From: DATAEG01 sp051001975
GTDB taxonomy: Bacteria > Actinomycetota > Actinomycetes > Mycobacteriales > Jatrophihabitantaceae
Length of the DNA stretch: 64,000 nt
NCBI GenBank assembly: GCA_051001975.1
Contig: JBPCMU010000065.1
Coordinates: 1 to 64,000 of the forward strand
Direction of reading: 5' to 3'
Made by a program: the position numbers and the translations under genes. The notes under the pieces are model-generated. The model was not told where the DNA came from. It worked only from the letters and a program-made list of their open reading frames with translations, and made no database searches. Each line of letters begins with the position of its first letter. The first letter of the stretch is position 1. This document shows, piece by piece, positions 25,926 to 34,941 of this stretch.

Positions 25926-27158
25926 CTATGACACTCGGCGTCGGCGTGCTGCTGTCAATGCGCTCGTCATGCGCTCGAGGGCCTGGCTCCACTCGAGTTC
26001 GTCGCGTGCGTAGCAGATCCGGAAGTGCCCGATGCCCGACGGCCCGAATTGATAACCGGGGCTGACCACCACCCCCGCATCCTGCTGCAGCGTGCGGGCG
26101 ACCTCCACATCGGTGAGGCCGAGCGCCGAAACGTCGGGCCATAGGTATGCGGTGCCGGCGCCGGGGGAAACCCGAAGTCCATCAACCGTGCGCAGTGCCT
26201 CGACCGTGGTGTCGCGGATGGCGTGCAGCTCCCGGACCCGGGTGCGGACGAACTCGTGGTCGTCCACCAGCCAGCGAGTCATCAGATGTTGGGCGTAGGC
26301 CGGCGCCCGTAGACAGCACATCGCCAGTACCTGCTCGACCGCATCGATCACGGCCGCTGGGCCGACCGCAATGCCGACCCGATAGCCGCTCAACGACTCG
26401 GTCTTGGAGCCACCCAGCAGCGTCACCGTTCGCTCGGCCATTCCGGGCTCGGCGACGAGATGGGTGTAGGGCGTGTCGTCGTAGACCAGGCGGCAGTACA
26501 ACTGATCGATCACCACGAGGAAGTCGTGCCGGACCGCCAGTGCCCCGAGCCGCGCGATGGTTTCAGGGCTGTAGACCGTGCCGGTCGGGTTGTTGGGATT
26601 CGACGTGAGCAGTAATCGGATCCCGCCGACCGCCGCGGCTTCCAACGCCGCAAGATCAGGCTGGAGGCCGTCCGGCGTCTGCTCGAAGGGCAATCGCACA
26701 ACCGTCGCGCCGAGGAAGCGGAGCATGCGCTCGACGAATAAGTACTCCGGGTCGGTGAGGACGACGACGTCGCCTTCGTCGACCAGCGCGCTCAGCACAC
26801 TGAAGAGCCCGCCCTGCGTCCCGGTCGTCAGCGCGATGTTCCGGTCGGGATCCACGCTCACCCCGAGCAATCCCGACACCGACGCGGCGCAGGCGAGGCG
26901 AACGTCGCTGTTGCCGCGGTAGGCGGTGTAGGCGAGGTCTCCGTCTTCGGCAGCGGCGGCAAAGGTCGGCAGCGCCCAGTCCGGAGGGCCGAATCGGACC
27001 GTATCGAAATGGGTGGTGTCCAGCAGACCATCGCCCGAGCCGTTCAGATTGAGCTGCAGGTCTGCCTCCCGCACGGACATGCCGATGCTGCTCTTGCGTT
27101 CCGGAAGATGGGTCCTGCGCAGGCGATCTGACTCGTCCGACGGCCGATTCATGGGCAT
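25926..27158 (-). CDS. PLP-dependent aminotransferase (class I/II)
   Basis: 410 residues, fold type I. Substrate and cofactor motifs: TGTQGGLFSVL, TSNPNNPTGTVYSPE, the IDQLYCRLVYDD strand and the PLP lysine in GGSKTESLSGYRVG. It is closest by eye to the general aspartate/aromatic aminotransferase group; substrate unknown. ATG 27158 follows GGAGTGAG. It is last in the minus-strand arm after SDR and Gfo/Idh genes, which suggests that an oxo group made by those dehydrogenases is aminated or that an amine is removed. Confidence 0.92.
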   Translation of the reverse strand: MPMNRPSDESDRLRRTHLPERKSSIGMSVREADLQLNLNGSGDGLLDTTHFDTVRFGPPDWALPTFAAAAEDGDLAYTAYRGNSDVRLACAASVSGLLGVSVDPDRNIALTTGTQGGLFSVLSALVDEGDVVVLTDPEYLFVERMLRFLGATVVRLPFEQTPDGLQPDLAALEAAAVGGIRLLLTSNPNNPTGTVYSPETIARLGALAVRHDFLVVIDQLYCRLVYDDTPYTHLVAEPGMAERTVTLLGGSKTESLSGYRVGIAVGPAAVIDAVEQVLAMCCLRAPAYAQHLMTRWLVDDHEFVRTRVRELHAIRDTTVEALRTVDGLRVSPGAGTAYLWPDVSALGLTDVEVARTLQQDAGVVVSPGYQFGPSGIGHFRICYARDELEWSQALERMTSALTAARRRRVS

Positions 27159-27200
27159 CTCACTCCGCTGGCTCCGCGTAGCGACTTCGTGGCTGTGGCG

Positions 27201-28298
27201 TCATGTCGGATCGGTCCGCGAGCTCTTCGGGCACGGCAGCGGCACCGAAATCCAGTGGTCTTCGGCTCCTAGCGCGGCATCGAGCACCAGTTGCGTCCTG
27301 GCGGCGTCATCGATGGTCGGCAACACCGTGGAACCTGCGGCGTTCTCATCGAGCTGGGCGAACAGATCCGCGAGGTGCCGAGCGGTCACGGTCGTGCTTA
27401 CGTCGCCGGAGTTCGTCGGCTCAGCTGCAGCCACCTCGACACCGTCAGGCGAGAACCGCGAGTACCGCTCCTTGCCGGGGACGAGGCTGCTCAGTTCTAC
27501 TTCGGCGAGACCGGTCGAGGTGTGTACCCGGATCCGGATTCCGGGGTAGCCGCCGGTGAGAACCCATCCACACGTCAATGTTGCGGCCCCGCCGTAAGCG
27601 AGTCGCAGCTGCAGGGTAGCGATGTCATCCAGTCGCGATCCCGGTAGCACTCGGATGAGATGAGAACTGACGGCGAGGACCGGGCCGAACAGCCACTGAC
27701 ACAGATCCACGACGTGTGAGCCGTACTCGAACAGCGCACCGCCTCGCGCATGGGCCGGATCGCCCTTCCAATTCATCGTCCTGCCCGACGTGGGGTGGAA
27801 CTGAGCGTTGCACTCGGTGAGCTCGACCAGCCACACCTCGCCGAGCTCCCCGGACAACAGGTCCGTCCGTAATGCTTGGACGGCCGGGCTGTACCGGAAC
27901 GAATACCCGACTGTCGTGACGATCCCAACCGCGTCGGCCAGTGCGGCCAGCTCCACTGCTTCGTCCCCGCTGTTGGCCAATGGCTTCTCGCAGAAGACTG
28001 CAACCCGACGGGCCAGAGCCGCGCGAACGGCTGACGGGTGAGCATCGTCGGGTGCCGCGATGATCAGCAGGTCCAGGTCGGGATGGGCGTCGAGCAGACC
28101 ATCCAGGCTGGCGTGCACGGATCCGGCTCCGAACCGCTCGGCGACCGAGGCGGCTCGGCTCAGCTCGAGATCGGCGCAGCCGACGACGTCGACCGCTCCG
28201 AATCCGCGCAGCGCCGGCAGGTGCGCGTGCTGGGCCCAGTCGCCGGTGCCGAAGATCCCGACCTCGATGCGCCGCGGCAAGGGAGCGGGTTCGCTCAC
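27201..28298 (-). CDS. Gfo/Idh/MocA-family oxidoreductase (first of four)
   Basis: 365 residues. An N-terminal Rossmann NAD(P) domain begins GIFGTGDWAQHAHLPAL, the CEKPLAN motif carries the conserved lysine, and the C-terminal alpha/beta domain includes the GGALFEYGSHVVDLCQWL segment with the D-x-x-x-H-like catalytic region. These enzymes oxidise or reduce sugars, inositols, sugar acids and related alcohols. Its ATG overlaps the SDR stop by 4 bp; 42 bp separate it from the aminotransferase. Confidence 0.92.
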   Translation of the reverse strand: MSEPAPLPRRIEVGIFGTGDWAQHAHLPALRGFGAVDVVGCADLELSRAASVAERFGAGSVHASLDGLLDAHPDLDLLIIAAPDDAHPSAVRAALARRVAVFCEKPLANSGDEAVELAALADAVGIVTTVGYSFRYSPAVQALRTDLLSGELGEVWLVELTECNAQFHPTSGRTMNWKGDPAHARGGALFEYGSHVVDLCQWLFGPVLAVSSHLIRVLPGSRLDDIATLQLRLAYGGAATLTCGWVLTGGYPGIRIRVHTSTGLAEVELSSLVPGKERYSRFSPDGVEVAAAEPTNSGDVSTTVTARHLADLFAQLDENAAGSTVLPTIDDAARTQLVLDAALGAEDHWISVPLPCPKSSRTDPT

Positions 28299-29116
28299 CG
28301 GCTCCGTCCGGTCACCCAGTCATATCGGATGTCTTCGTCGACGACGGGTTCGGTGGAGCGGCTGCCGACCTGCGCTGCACCGTCGACATGGTGCACACTG
28401 CCGGTCACATAGCTGCTGGCGTCGGAGCAGAGCCACAGGACGACCCGGGCGACCTCGTCGGATCGCCCTGCGCGAGCAAGGGGCAACTTGGGGATGCGCT
28501 GCTGCAAGCTCGCTGCCATCGACGGCGGTAACGGTTTGGGCTGGGTATCGATGAGTCCCGGGCTGACACAGTTGACGAGGATGTCGTGTGGTGCCAGTTC
28601 GATCGCCGCGACTCTGCTGAAGCTCTCCGTCGCGGCCCGACTACTCGCGTACGCCGCCGCACCCGCGGATCCGCGACTGCTCACGCCGGAGGAGAAGTTC
28701 ACGATCCTTCCGCCGTGGCCCAGCTCGATCAGAACGCGGGCGGCTTGCTGCGTCATCAGGAAGGTCCCGCGACAGTTGACCGCGTAGACCGCGTCCCAGG
28801 TCTCGGCCCGCTCTTCCAACAGGGCGGTGTGCGGCGCGACAGCTGCGTTGTTGATGCAGAAATCGAGGCCACCGAATTTCTGGGTCGCCGCGCTCACGAT
28901 GGCTTTGGCGCCCTCCAGCGTCCGGACATCCGCGCAAACGGCCAGGACCGCATCTCCATGAGGGCCACACGTCTCTTGTAGTCCGTCCGGATCGCGATCT
29001 GCGGCGACGACGCTGGCTCCAGCGGCGACGAACTCCGACACGATGGCGCGTCCGACACCCCGGACGGCGCCGGTGACCACCGCGACCCGCTGCCGAAAGT
29101 CAAAGGTCACGTTCAC
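28295..29116 (-). CDS. Short-chain dehydrogenase/reductase with Arg in place of the catalytic Lys
   Basis: About 273 residues. The Rossmann motif is TGAVRGVGRAI, followed by INNAAV, the catalytic serine region VNFSSG and the active-site tyrosine in AYASSRAATE. The normal YxxxK motif reads YxxxR (Y156, R160), an uncommon change. The GTG at 29116 is preferred because AGGGA lies 5 nt upstream; TTG 29134 would add six residues. It is the first gene of the minus arm, divergent from the Gfo/Idh gene at 29225, with a GntR-type palindrome between them. Confidence 0.9.
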   Translation of the reverse strand: MNVTFDFRQRVAVVTGAVRGVGRAIVSEFVAAGASVVAADRDPDGLQETCGPHGDAVLAVCADVRTLEGAKAIVSAATQKFGGLDFCINNAAVAPHTALLEERAETWDAVYAVNCRGTFLMTQQAARVLIELGHGGRIVNFSSGVSSRGSAGAAAYASSRAATESFSRVAAIELAPHDILVNCVSPGLIDTQPKPLPPSMAASLQQRIPKLPLARAGRSDEVARVVLWLCSDASSYVTGSVHHVDGAAQVGSRSTEPVVDEDIRYDWVTGRSR

Positions 29117-29154
29117 GAGTTCCCTCACGATCAACGGCGTGCCCGGTCAGGTCG

Positions 29155-29166
29155 ATTGTCGACAAT
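29155..29166. promoter_or_regulatory. Probable GntR/FCD operator between divergent arms
   Basis: ATTGTCGACAAT is a perfect 12-bp palindrome with the TTGT-ACAA form typical of FadR-subfamily operators. It lies in the 108-bp region between the SDR (minus) and Gfo/Idh (plus) starts. Two FCD-type GntR regulators are encoded within 9 kb. Confidence 0.6.
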
Positions 29167-29224
29167 ACGGTGGCGAGGCGTGATACTCAAGTCCGGTCAT
29201 GGCACACAATGAGAGCGGGCGGCG

Positions 29225-30346
29225 ATGAGCAAACTGCGGGTCGGAGTCATCGGGACTGGCCGATGGGCGACGCGATCACACATACCGGGCTGGCAGCGTG
29301 ACCCGCGGGTAGAGGTGGTTGCGCTGGCCGATACCAACGATATGGCGCTGCATTCGGCGGGCGCTGAGTTCGGTATCGATCGACTCGAGACAGACTTCCG
29401 CGCCCTCACCGATGCCGACGACATCGACGTCATCGATGTCGTCACCGGCGACGCCGTGCACTTCCCGGCGAGTTGGGCCGCGCTGCAAGCCGGCAAGCAC
29501 GTGCTCTGCGAGAAGCCGGTGCATCACGATTTCGGGAAGGTGATCGAGGCCGCCGACCTGGCCGACAAGATGGGGGTCAAGACGAAGCTGGGATTCACCT
29601 TCCGGTATGCGCCTGCGACGCTGTATGCCGCGGATCTCATTACGCAGGGCTTCATCGGCGAGCCGTATCTGCTCAACGCGTTCGAACAGAACAGCCAGTG
29701 GCTGGATCCGCAGACGCCGTTGCGGCAACTGCGGGACGGGACCGATCCTGACGAGATCGAGGTGTCGTCGATCGAGGGCTACGGGGCGCCGGTCATCGAC
29801 ATCATGCACTGGTGGATGGACGCGCCGTTGACCTCAGTCGTCGGCACAATGCGCAACTTCGTGCCGAACCGAGTGGTGCGGGAAACCGGCGAGATGACCC
29901 GCGTCAACATCGATGACGGCGACATGTGGATCGCCGAGTTCGGCGGCGGCCGGCTGGCCTCGGTCCAGTCCTCCTTCGTCACAGTCGGCAACTACCCGGG
30001 TATCGAGGTGCGCATCTATGGGTCGGAGGGCGCGATCATCGTCCGCCTGGTGGAGGAGTTCGGGATTTGCCAGACGATCACGGTAGCCACGAAGGACGAG
30101 GTCGAGTTCGTGGAGCGCGAGATCCCCCAGCGGTACTTTCCAGTCGGTGGGAACTCGCGGGAGCCGTGGCCCTTTCTCTTCTATTCCAATCTCCTGCGTG
30201 ACTTCACCGACGAGATCGTCGGTGACTCTTCGGCGAACCAGGGGAACTTCCGGCAGGGTGCGCTGGTGCAACAGACGATCAACGCCTTCGAGCAAGCCCA
30301 TCGACGCCGTGCCTGGGTCGACTTCCCTCTGGCGGAGTCCAAGTGA
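29225..30346 (+). CDS. Gfo/Idh/MocA-family oxidoreductase (second of four)
   Basis: 373 residues with GVIGTGRWATRSHIPGW as the NAD(P)-binding start, CEKPVHHDF with the conserved lysine, and IEGYGAPVIDIMHWWMD in the catalytic domain. By eye it is close to identical over long stretches to the enzyme at 36924-38051, so the two arose by duplication. It is divergent from the SDR arm and convergent with a GntR gene. The substrate is unknown; a sugar, sugar acid or amino-sugar alcohol is likely. Confidence 0.93.
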   Translation: MSKLRVGVIGTGRWATRSHIPGWQRDPRVEVVALADTNDMALHSAGAEFGIDRLETDFRALTDADDIDVIDVVTGDAVHFPASWAALQAGKHVLCEKPVHHDFGKVIEAADLADKMGVKTKLGFTFRYAPATLYAADLITQGFIGEPYLLNAFEQNSQWLDPQTPLRQLRDGTDPDEIEVSSIEGYGAPVIDIMHWWMDAPLTSVVGTMRNFVPNRVVRETGEMTRVNIDDGDMWIAEFGGGRLASVQSSFVTVGNYPGIEVRIYGSEGAIIVRLVEEFGICQTITVATKDEVEFVEREIPQRYFPVGGNSREPWPFLFYSNLLRDFTDEIVGDSSANQGNFRQGALVQQTINAFEQAHRRRAWVDFPLAESK

Positions 30347-30353
30347 CGACGGC

Positions 30354-30385
30354 CCCGGGCGAGGGTCACTTGACCCGAGCCCGGG
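30354..30385. terminator. Bidirectional terminator with tandem GA mismatches
   Basis: CCCGGGC 30354-30360 pairs with GCCCGGG 30379-30385 and GGGTC 30363-30367 with GACCC 30372-30376, closing an ACTT loop. The two stems are joined by symmetrical GA/GA mismatches, which stack well in RNA. It sits exactly between the convergent Gfo/Idh and GntR stops. Confidence 0.7.
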
Positions 30386-30389
30386 TCGG

Positions 30390-31055
30390 TCAGCTGTGCG
30401 GGGTGGGATCCAGGTAGTGCGCGCGTAGTGCCGCAACCGCGGGCTCCGGATCCTGCTTGCGAAATGCGGTGAGGAGCTTGCTGTGCCGCTTGACCACCTC
30501 GGCGAGGTCGATCCCCTGCTGTTCGAGCGAGGACCGCATGAGCGCGCCCATCTGGCCGTCCAGGGTCGACCACATCTCGACGAGCATCGGGTGGCCGCTC
30601 GCGCTGACGATGACCCGGTGCAGCTCAGTGTCGGCCTCCACGATTCCGGCGAGATCGCCCTTGTCGGCTGCCTCTTGCATGCGCCCGATGGCCGCCTTCA
30701 TGTCGCGGACCATCCCGGGCCGTCCGTCCTGCCAGATGTCCCGCAGACCCGCGGATTCGAGCACGTAGCGGGTGTAGCAAGCTTCGGCGATCTCCGTTGC
30801 CGACATCCGGGTCACGATCGTCTGCCGGCGCGGCTGGACATCGACCAGACGCTCAGCCTGTAGCTCGCGAAGCGCGGCACGGATGGTGGTTCGGCTGACA
30901 CCGAACTCCCCGGCAAGGACCAGTTCGACCAGCGGCGTGCCGGCAGGCAGTTCGTTGTTCAGAATCCGCCAGCGCAGGATTTCGTGGACCGACTCGGGCA
31001 ATGAGCGGTGCTGCAACGTGGGTCGTCCGAGTTCATCGATGGGGGCGGCCGCCAT
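30390..31055 (-). CDS. GntR-family regulator, FadR/FCD type (first of two)
   Basis: 221 residues. Winged-helix DNA-binding N-terminus (SLPESVHEILRWRI, then FGVSRTTIRAALRELQAERL at about 53-72) and a helical FCD ligand domain with the metal or acid-binding histidine pattern ELHRVI and HPMLVEMW. It is a clear paralogue of the protein at 38096-38764. FCD regulators respond to organic acids or sugar acids. It should control the divergent arms through the 29155 palindrome and perhaps the transporter promoter at 31059-31329. Confidence 0.92.
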   Translation of the reverse strand: MAAAPIDELGRPTLQHRSLPESVHEILRWRILNNELPAGTPLVELVLAGEFGVSRTTIRAALRELQAERLVDVQPRRQTIVTRMSATEIAEACYTRYVLESAGLRDIWQDGRPGMVRDMKAAIGRMQEAADKGDLAGIVEADTELHRVIVSASGHPMLVEMWSTLDGQMGALMRSSLEQQGIDLAEVVKRHSKLLTAFRKQDPEPAVAALRAHYLDPTPHS

Positions 31056-31272
31056 CACCTTTGCTCCAATCTCGAACCCGATGACGTGCGTCGCGTCGTC
31101 GTTGTCTGGTCGGTCCCGTGGGTGTCGCTGGGGATCTTGCCAGAAGGATGCGTGATCGGCCGTACGGCGGCGGGCAGGTCCCGACCCGACCGGCCGGCCG
31201 ATCGCCCGTTGCGACGCGATGTGTTGCGGCTCCGTGTCGATCAGAAAAAATCCGGTTAATGGTCTTGTCGAT

Positions 31273-31287
31273 GGTCGACGGTCGACC
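31273..31287. promoter_or_regulatory. Palindrome upstream of the ABC transporter operon
   Basis: GGTCGAC-G-GTCGACC is a perfect 7-bp-arm dyad 43 bp before the first transporter gene. It shares the GTCGAC core with the 29155 palindrome, so the same GntR regulators may bind. An AT-rich stretch (AAAAAATCC at about 31244) just upstream may belong to the promoter. Confidence 0.5.
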
Positions 31288-31329
31288 GTAAGGTGATGCC
31301 TCCACCATGATCGCCGTTGGGAGGGTGCT

Positions 31330-32397
31330 GTGAACGATGCTCAGCACGCCACTCGGATCTCCGCATCGGCGCTTGCGGAAGCGCCGGTCCTACTTGCCAC
31401 CCAAGGCCTGACTAAGCACTACGTCGCTCGACGTGGGCTCCTCGACCGGATGTTGCGTCGGCCAGCCGAGCGGGTTCGCGCGGTGGAGCATGTCTCGATC
31501 ACCGTCCGGCGCGGCGAGACCCTCGCCGTCGTGGGAGAGACCGGCTCGGGCAAGTCGACGCTGGGTCGGCTGATCGTCCGGCTCGAGGAACCGACTGAGG
31601 GAACTGCCGAGTTCGACGGCAGGAATCTCTTCGACGTCGACCGGGGCACCTCAAAGAAGCTGAGGCAACGGATCCAAGTGATCCTGCAGGACCCGTATTC
31701 CACGCTGAACCCGTATCGCAGCGTCTCCGACACGATCGGAGAGGTGCTGAAGGTGCACGGTTTCACCGGCGATCGGGCTGCCGAGATCGACCGACTGCTA
31801 CGCACGGTCGGCTTCCCGGTGGAGATGCGCGATCGGCTGCCCGGGCAGCTGTCCGGCGGGGGTCGGCAGCGGGTCAGCATTGCCCGTGCACTGGCCGTGC
31901 AGCCGGAGCTGATCATCGCGGACGAACCTGTGTCAGCACTCGACGTGTCGGTACAGGCGCAGGTGCTGAACCTATTCGAGAAGCTGGCCGCCGAACTGGA
32001 TCTCACCTACGTCTTCATCACCCACGACCTGGCGGTCGTGCATCGATTGGCCGACCGGATCGCGGTGATGTATCTCGGTCGGGTCGTCGAAGAGGCGAGC
32101 TGCGAGGAGCTGTTCGCCGATCCGAAGCACCCGTATACGAAGGCGCTGCTCGCTGCCGCACCGAAGTTGTACGCCGATCGGGGGAACCACACACCGGCAG
32201 TACAAGGCGACATGCCGAATCCGATCAACCCGCCCTCCGGATGCGTGTTCCACCCACGCTGCCCGGCGGTCATGGAGATCTGCCGCTCGGAGGTCCCGGT
32301 CCGCGCTGACCTCCCCGGAGGTCGCTCCGTCGTATGCCACCTGCATCCGCCCAACCCGGGTGCCATCCGCTCGCTCGAAGGAGTCGAAAGCACATGA
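31330..32397 (+). CDS. Peptide-type ABC transporter ATP-binding protein (DppF/OppF-like)
   Basis: 355 residues. Walker A GETGSGKST, Walker B LIIADEPVSALD, and a C-terminal oligopeptide-transporter extension with cysteines (GCVFHPRCPAVMEIC) typical of the iron-sulfur-binding Opp/Dpp ATPases. The signature motif is LSGGGRQRV instead of LSGGQ-R-Q-R-V. The GTG follows GGGAGG. It starts the transporter operon; its stop overlaps the ATG of the binding protein. Confidence 0.93.
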   Translation: MNDAQHATRISASALAEAPVLLATQGLTKHYVARRGLLDRMLRRPAERVRAVEHVSITVRRGETLAVVGETGSGKSTLGRLIVRLEEPTEGTAEFDGRNLFDVDRGTSKKLRQRIQVILQDPYSTLNPYRSVSDTIGEVLKVHGFTGDRAAEIDRLLRTVGFPVEMRDRLPGQLSGGGRQRVSIARALAVQPELIIADEPVSALDVSVQAQVLNLFEKLAAELDLTYVFITHDLAVVHRLADRIAVMYLGRVVEEASCEELFADPKHPYTKALLAAAPKLYADRGNHTPAVQGDMPNPINPPSGCVFHPRCPAVMEICRSEVPVRADLPGGRSVVCHLHPPNPGAIRSLEGVEST

Positions 32398-33953
32398 TCA
32401 GTCTTCGTCGCCGCATCAGCTTCGGTGTCGCGGTCACTCTGCCTCTCGCATTGCTCGCTGCTTGCGGCGGTGGATCGACCGGCACCAAGAGTGGGTCGGG
32501 AAAACGGCTCGACACGCTCGTGATTGCCAACGCGGTCAAGATCGACACTCTGGATCCGCAGCAGAACGCACTGAACGAATCGATCTGGCTCGACCAGGAC
32601 ATCTACAGCCGGTTGGTGCAGGCCGATCCGACCGGCACGAAAATCACGCCCGACCTGCCAACCTCGTGGGACATCTCGGCCGACAACCTCACGTACACAT
32701 TCCACATGCGGGACGCGAAGTTCGCCGACGGCAGCCCGGTGACAGCGCAAGACGCGGTCTGGTCCATCGACCGGGCCCGCAAGTACGACGGCGGTTGGGG
32801 ATTCCTGCTGCAACCGGTGAAGAGCATCACCGCCACCGATGCGAAGACGGTGGTAATCAGCCTGACCAAACCGCACAGCCCGCTGCTCGCCGACCTGGCG
32901 ATCTACGCCTACGCGGTTCTGCCGCAGAAGGCAGTGCAAGCCGAGGGCGACAAATTCTTCACCCACGCCTATGGCAGTGGGCCCTACAAGGTCGGCAGCT
33001 ACAAGCCGGACAGCGAAGTGGACCTTGTTCAAAACGACAACTTCTACGGAGCGAAGTCGAAGATCAAGACGGTCAAGATCATGGTTGTCACCAACGACAA
33101 CACCCGGGTGCTGGATCTGCAGGCCAAGAAGGTCGACGTCATCGAGAACCCGCCCGGCAACCTCACCACCCAGATCCAGAGCAACAAGGACCTGCGCGTG
33201 GATCTGTTCCCCTCGACCCGGGTGGACTTCATCCAGATGTCCGGCAAGGACCAGCACTTCAATGACATGCGGGTCCGGCAGGCCGTTCGCTACGCCCTCG
33301 ACCTGGACCAGGTGAACAAGCTCGCGTACCAGAACAACGCGGTGCCGGCGACGTCGTTCATGCCGTACAAGATGCTCTACTGGGACGACAGCCTGCCCAA
33401 GCCCGCCGTGGATCTGGGCAAGGCGAAGGATCTGATGAAGCAGGCCGGGTACGCCGACGGCTTCGCCACGAACCTGATCACCACCAGCGGTGACGCTGCC
33501 GGCCAGGCCGAGGCCGTCGTGATCAAGGACAACCTCGCAAAGATCGGCATCAAGGTCACTATCGAGTCCTACGAGCAGGTCACTGCCTACGACAAGGTGC
33601 GCACCGGTAAGTACGGGATGGCCGAGCGCTACTGGACGAACGACATCATCGATCCGGACGAGGTGGTGTCCTTCGGTGCCGACGTGAACGCGGGTTCGGA
33701 GTCCTTCGACACCTTCTGGAACAACCCGAAGGCGATTGCGCTGGTGGCCCAGGCCCGCTCGGCAACCGATCCGGCCCAGCGCGCGGACCTCTATAAGCAG
33801 ATCCAGCAGATCGTCTGGGACGAGACGCCGTTCCTGCCGGTGGCCTACGCGCCGTACCGCTACGCCTCGGGTAAGTGGGTGACCGGCTTCAAGGTGTCAC
33901 CGCTCGGCAACTACAACGACGCTCTGCTCGACCTGACTGTCGCTGCGCACTGA
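32394..33953 (+). CDS. Peptide-type ABC transporter substrate-binding lipoprotein
   Basis: 519 residues of the SBP_bac_5 (DppA/OppA) class. An N-terminal lipoprotein signal (MISLRRRISF, hydrophobic core, LLAAC lipobox with C23) anchors it outside the membrane. Domain motifs include LDPQQNALNESIWLDQDIYSRL and DMRVRQAVRYALD. Members bind di- and oligopeptides, nickel, or sugar-like ligands. The ATG 32394 has an AAGGAG site; the frame upstream to 32334 is not the real start. Confidence 0.95.
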   Translation: MISLRRRISFGVAVTLPLALLAACGGGSTGTKSGSGKRLDTLVIANAVKIDTLDPQQNALNESIWLDQDIYSRLVQADPTGTKITPDLPTSWDISADNLTYTFHMRDAKFADGSPVTAQDAVWSIDRARKYDGGWGFLLQPVKSITATDAKTVVISLTKPHSPLLADLAIYAYAVLPQKAVQAEGDKFFTHAYGSGPYKVGSYKPDSEVDLVQNDNFYGAKSKIKTVKIMVVTNDNTRVLDLQAKKVDVIENPPGNLTTQIQSNKDLRVDLFPSTRVDFIQMSGKDQHFNDMRVRQAVRYALDLDQVNKLAYQNNAVPATSFMPYKMLYWDDSLPKPAVDLGKAKDLMKQAGYADGFATNLITTSGDAAGQAEAVVIKDNLAKIGIKVTIESYEQVTAYDKVRTGKYGMAERYWTNDIIDPDEVVSFGADVNAGSESFDTFWNNPKAIALVAQARSATDPAQRADLYKQIQQIVWDETPFLPVAYAPYRYASGKWVTGFKVSPLGNYNDALLDLTVAAH

Positions 33954-33992
33954 GCCAGTTCGCCCGGCACGGCCGGAGAAAGGAGGAAGACG

Positions 33993-34940
33993 ATGCAGGT
34001 CGGACGTTACGTAGCTCGTCGGGTCTGGCAGTTGCTCCCGATCATGTTCGGTGTCACCGTCGTGTCCTTCATCCTCATCCGGATCGTGCCGGGCGACCCG
34101 GCGACTCAGATCCTCGGAAACCACTACACGCCAGCAGCCGCCAAGGCGATCAACCACAATCTCGGACTGGACCGATCGATACCTGCGCAGTACTGGCTCT
34201 ACCTGAAGTCGATCTTGTCCGGAAACTTCGGGCACTCGTACTTCTACAACCAGTCGGTCGGTGATCTGCTGTCCGCCCGGCTGCCTCCGACCTTGTTCCT
34301 CGTCGTCTTCGCCGGCCTGCTGACCACGGCGATCGCGGTACCTCTCGGGGTGCTGTCCGGCCTGCATCGCGGCGGCCTCATCGACCAGGGCGCCCGGGTC
34401 TTCTTCCTCGTCGGCTACGCGTTGCCCAGCTTCCTGCTCGGTGTGCTGCTCATCCTGGCGCTCGGAGTGAAGCTCGCGATCTTCCCGATCACCGGCTACG
34501 GCGACGGATTCGTGCAACACGTGCAGCACCTCTTCCTCCCCGCAGTAACACTGGCGGTTCCGTTTTCGACGGTTCTGGTGCGATCGCTGCGCAGTCAGGT
34601 CATCGAGAACACCGACTCCGACTACGTCACCACCGCGCGGCTCAAGGGCGTGCCATGGCGCGACGTGGTCCGTCGACACGTGCTGCCCAACTCGCTGCTC
34701 CCGCTGATTGTGGTGTTCGGCGTCAACCTGGCCTTCCTAGTCGGCGGCACTGTTGTCATCGAGAATGTCTTCTCGGTCCCCGGAGTGGGCAGCCTGCTCG
34801 TCTCCTCGGTGTCGACCCGTGACTTCCCCGTTGTCCAGGCGCTCACCCTGCTCTTTGCAGCCCTGGTGCTGCTGGTCAACCTGATCACCGACGTGGTGCA
34901 CGTGACCTTCGACCCACGCCTCGCGCAACGGACGATGTGA
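33993..34940 (+). CDS. Peptide-type ABC transporter permease (DppB-like)
   Basis: 315 residues, six predicted membrane helices, N-terminal RRVWQLLPIMFGVTVVSF and IRIVPGDPA segments typical of DppB, and the ATPase-contact EAA-like loop near TARLKGVPWRDVVRRHVLPN. A full AAAGGAGG ribosome site precedes the ATG. It pairs with the next permease. Confidence 0.95.
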   Translation: MQVGRYVARRVWQLLPIMFGVTVVSFILIRIVPGDPATQILGNHYTPAAAKAINHNLGLDRSIPAQYWLYLKSILSGNFGHSYFYNQSVGDLLSARLPPTLFLVVFAGLLTTAIAVPLGVLSGLHRGGLIDQGARVFFLVGYALPSFLLGVLLILALGVKLAIFPITGYGDGFVQHVQHLFLPAVTLAVPFSTVLVRSLRSQVIENTDSDYVTTARLKGVPWRDVVRRHVLPNSLLPLIVVFGVNLAFLVGGTVVIENVFSVPGVGSLLVSSVSTRDFPVVQALTLLFAALVLLVNLITDVVHVTFDPRLAQRTM

Positions 34941-34941
34941 C

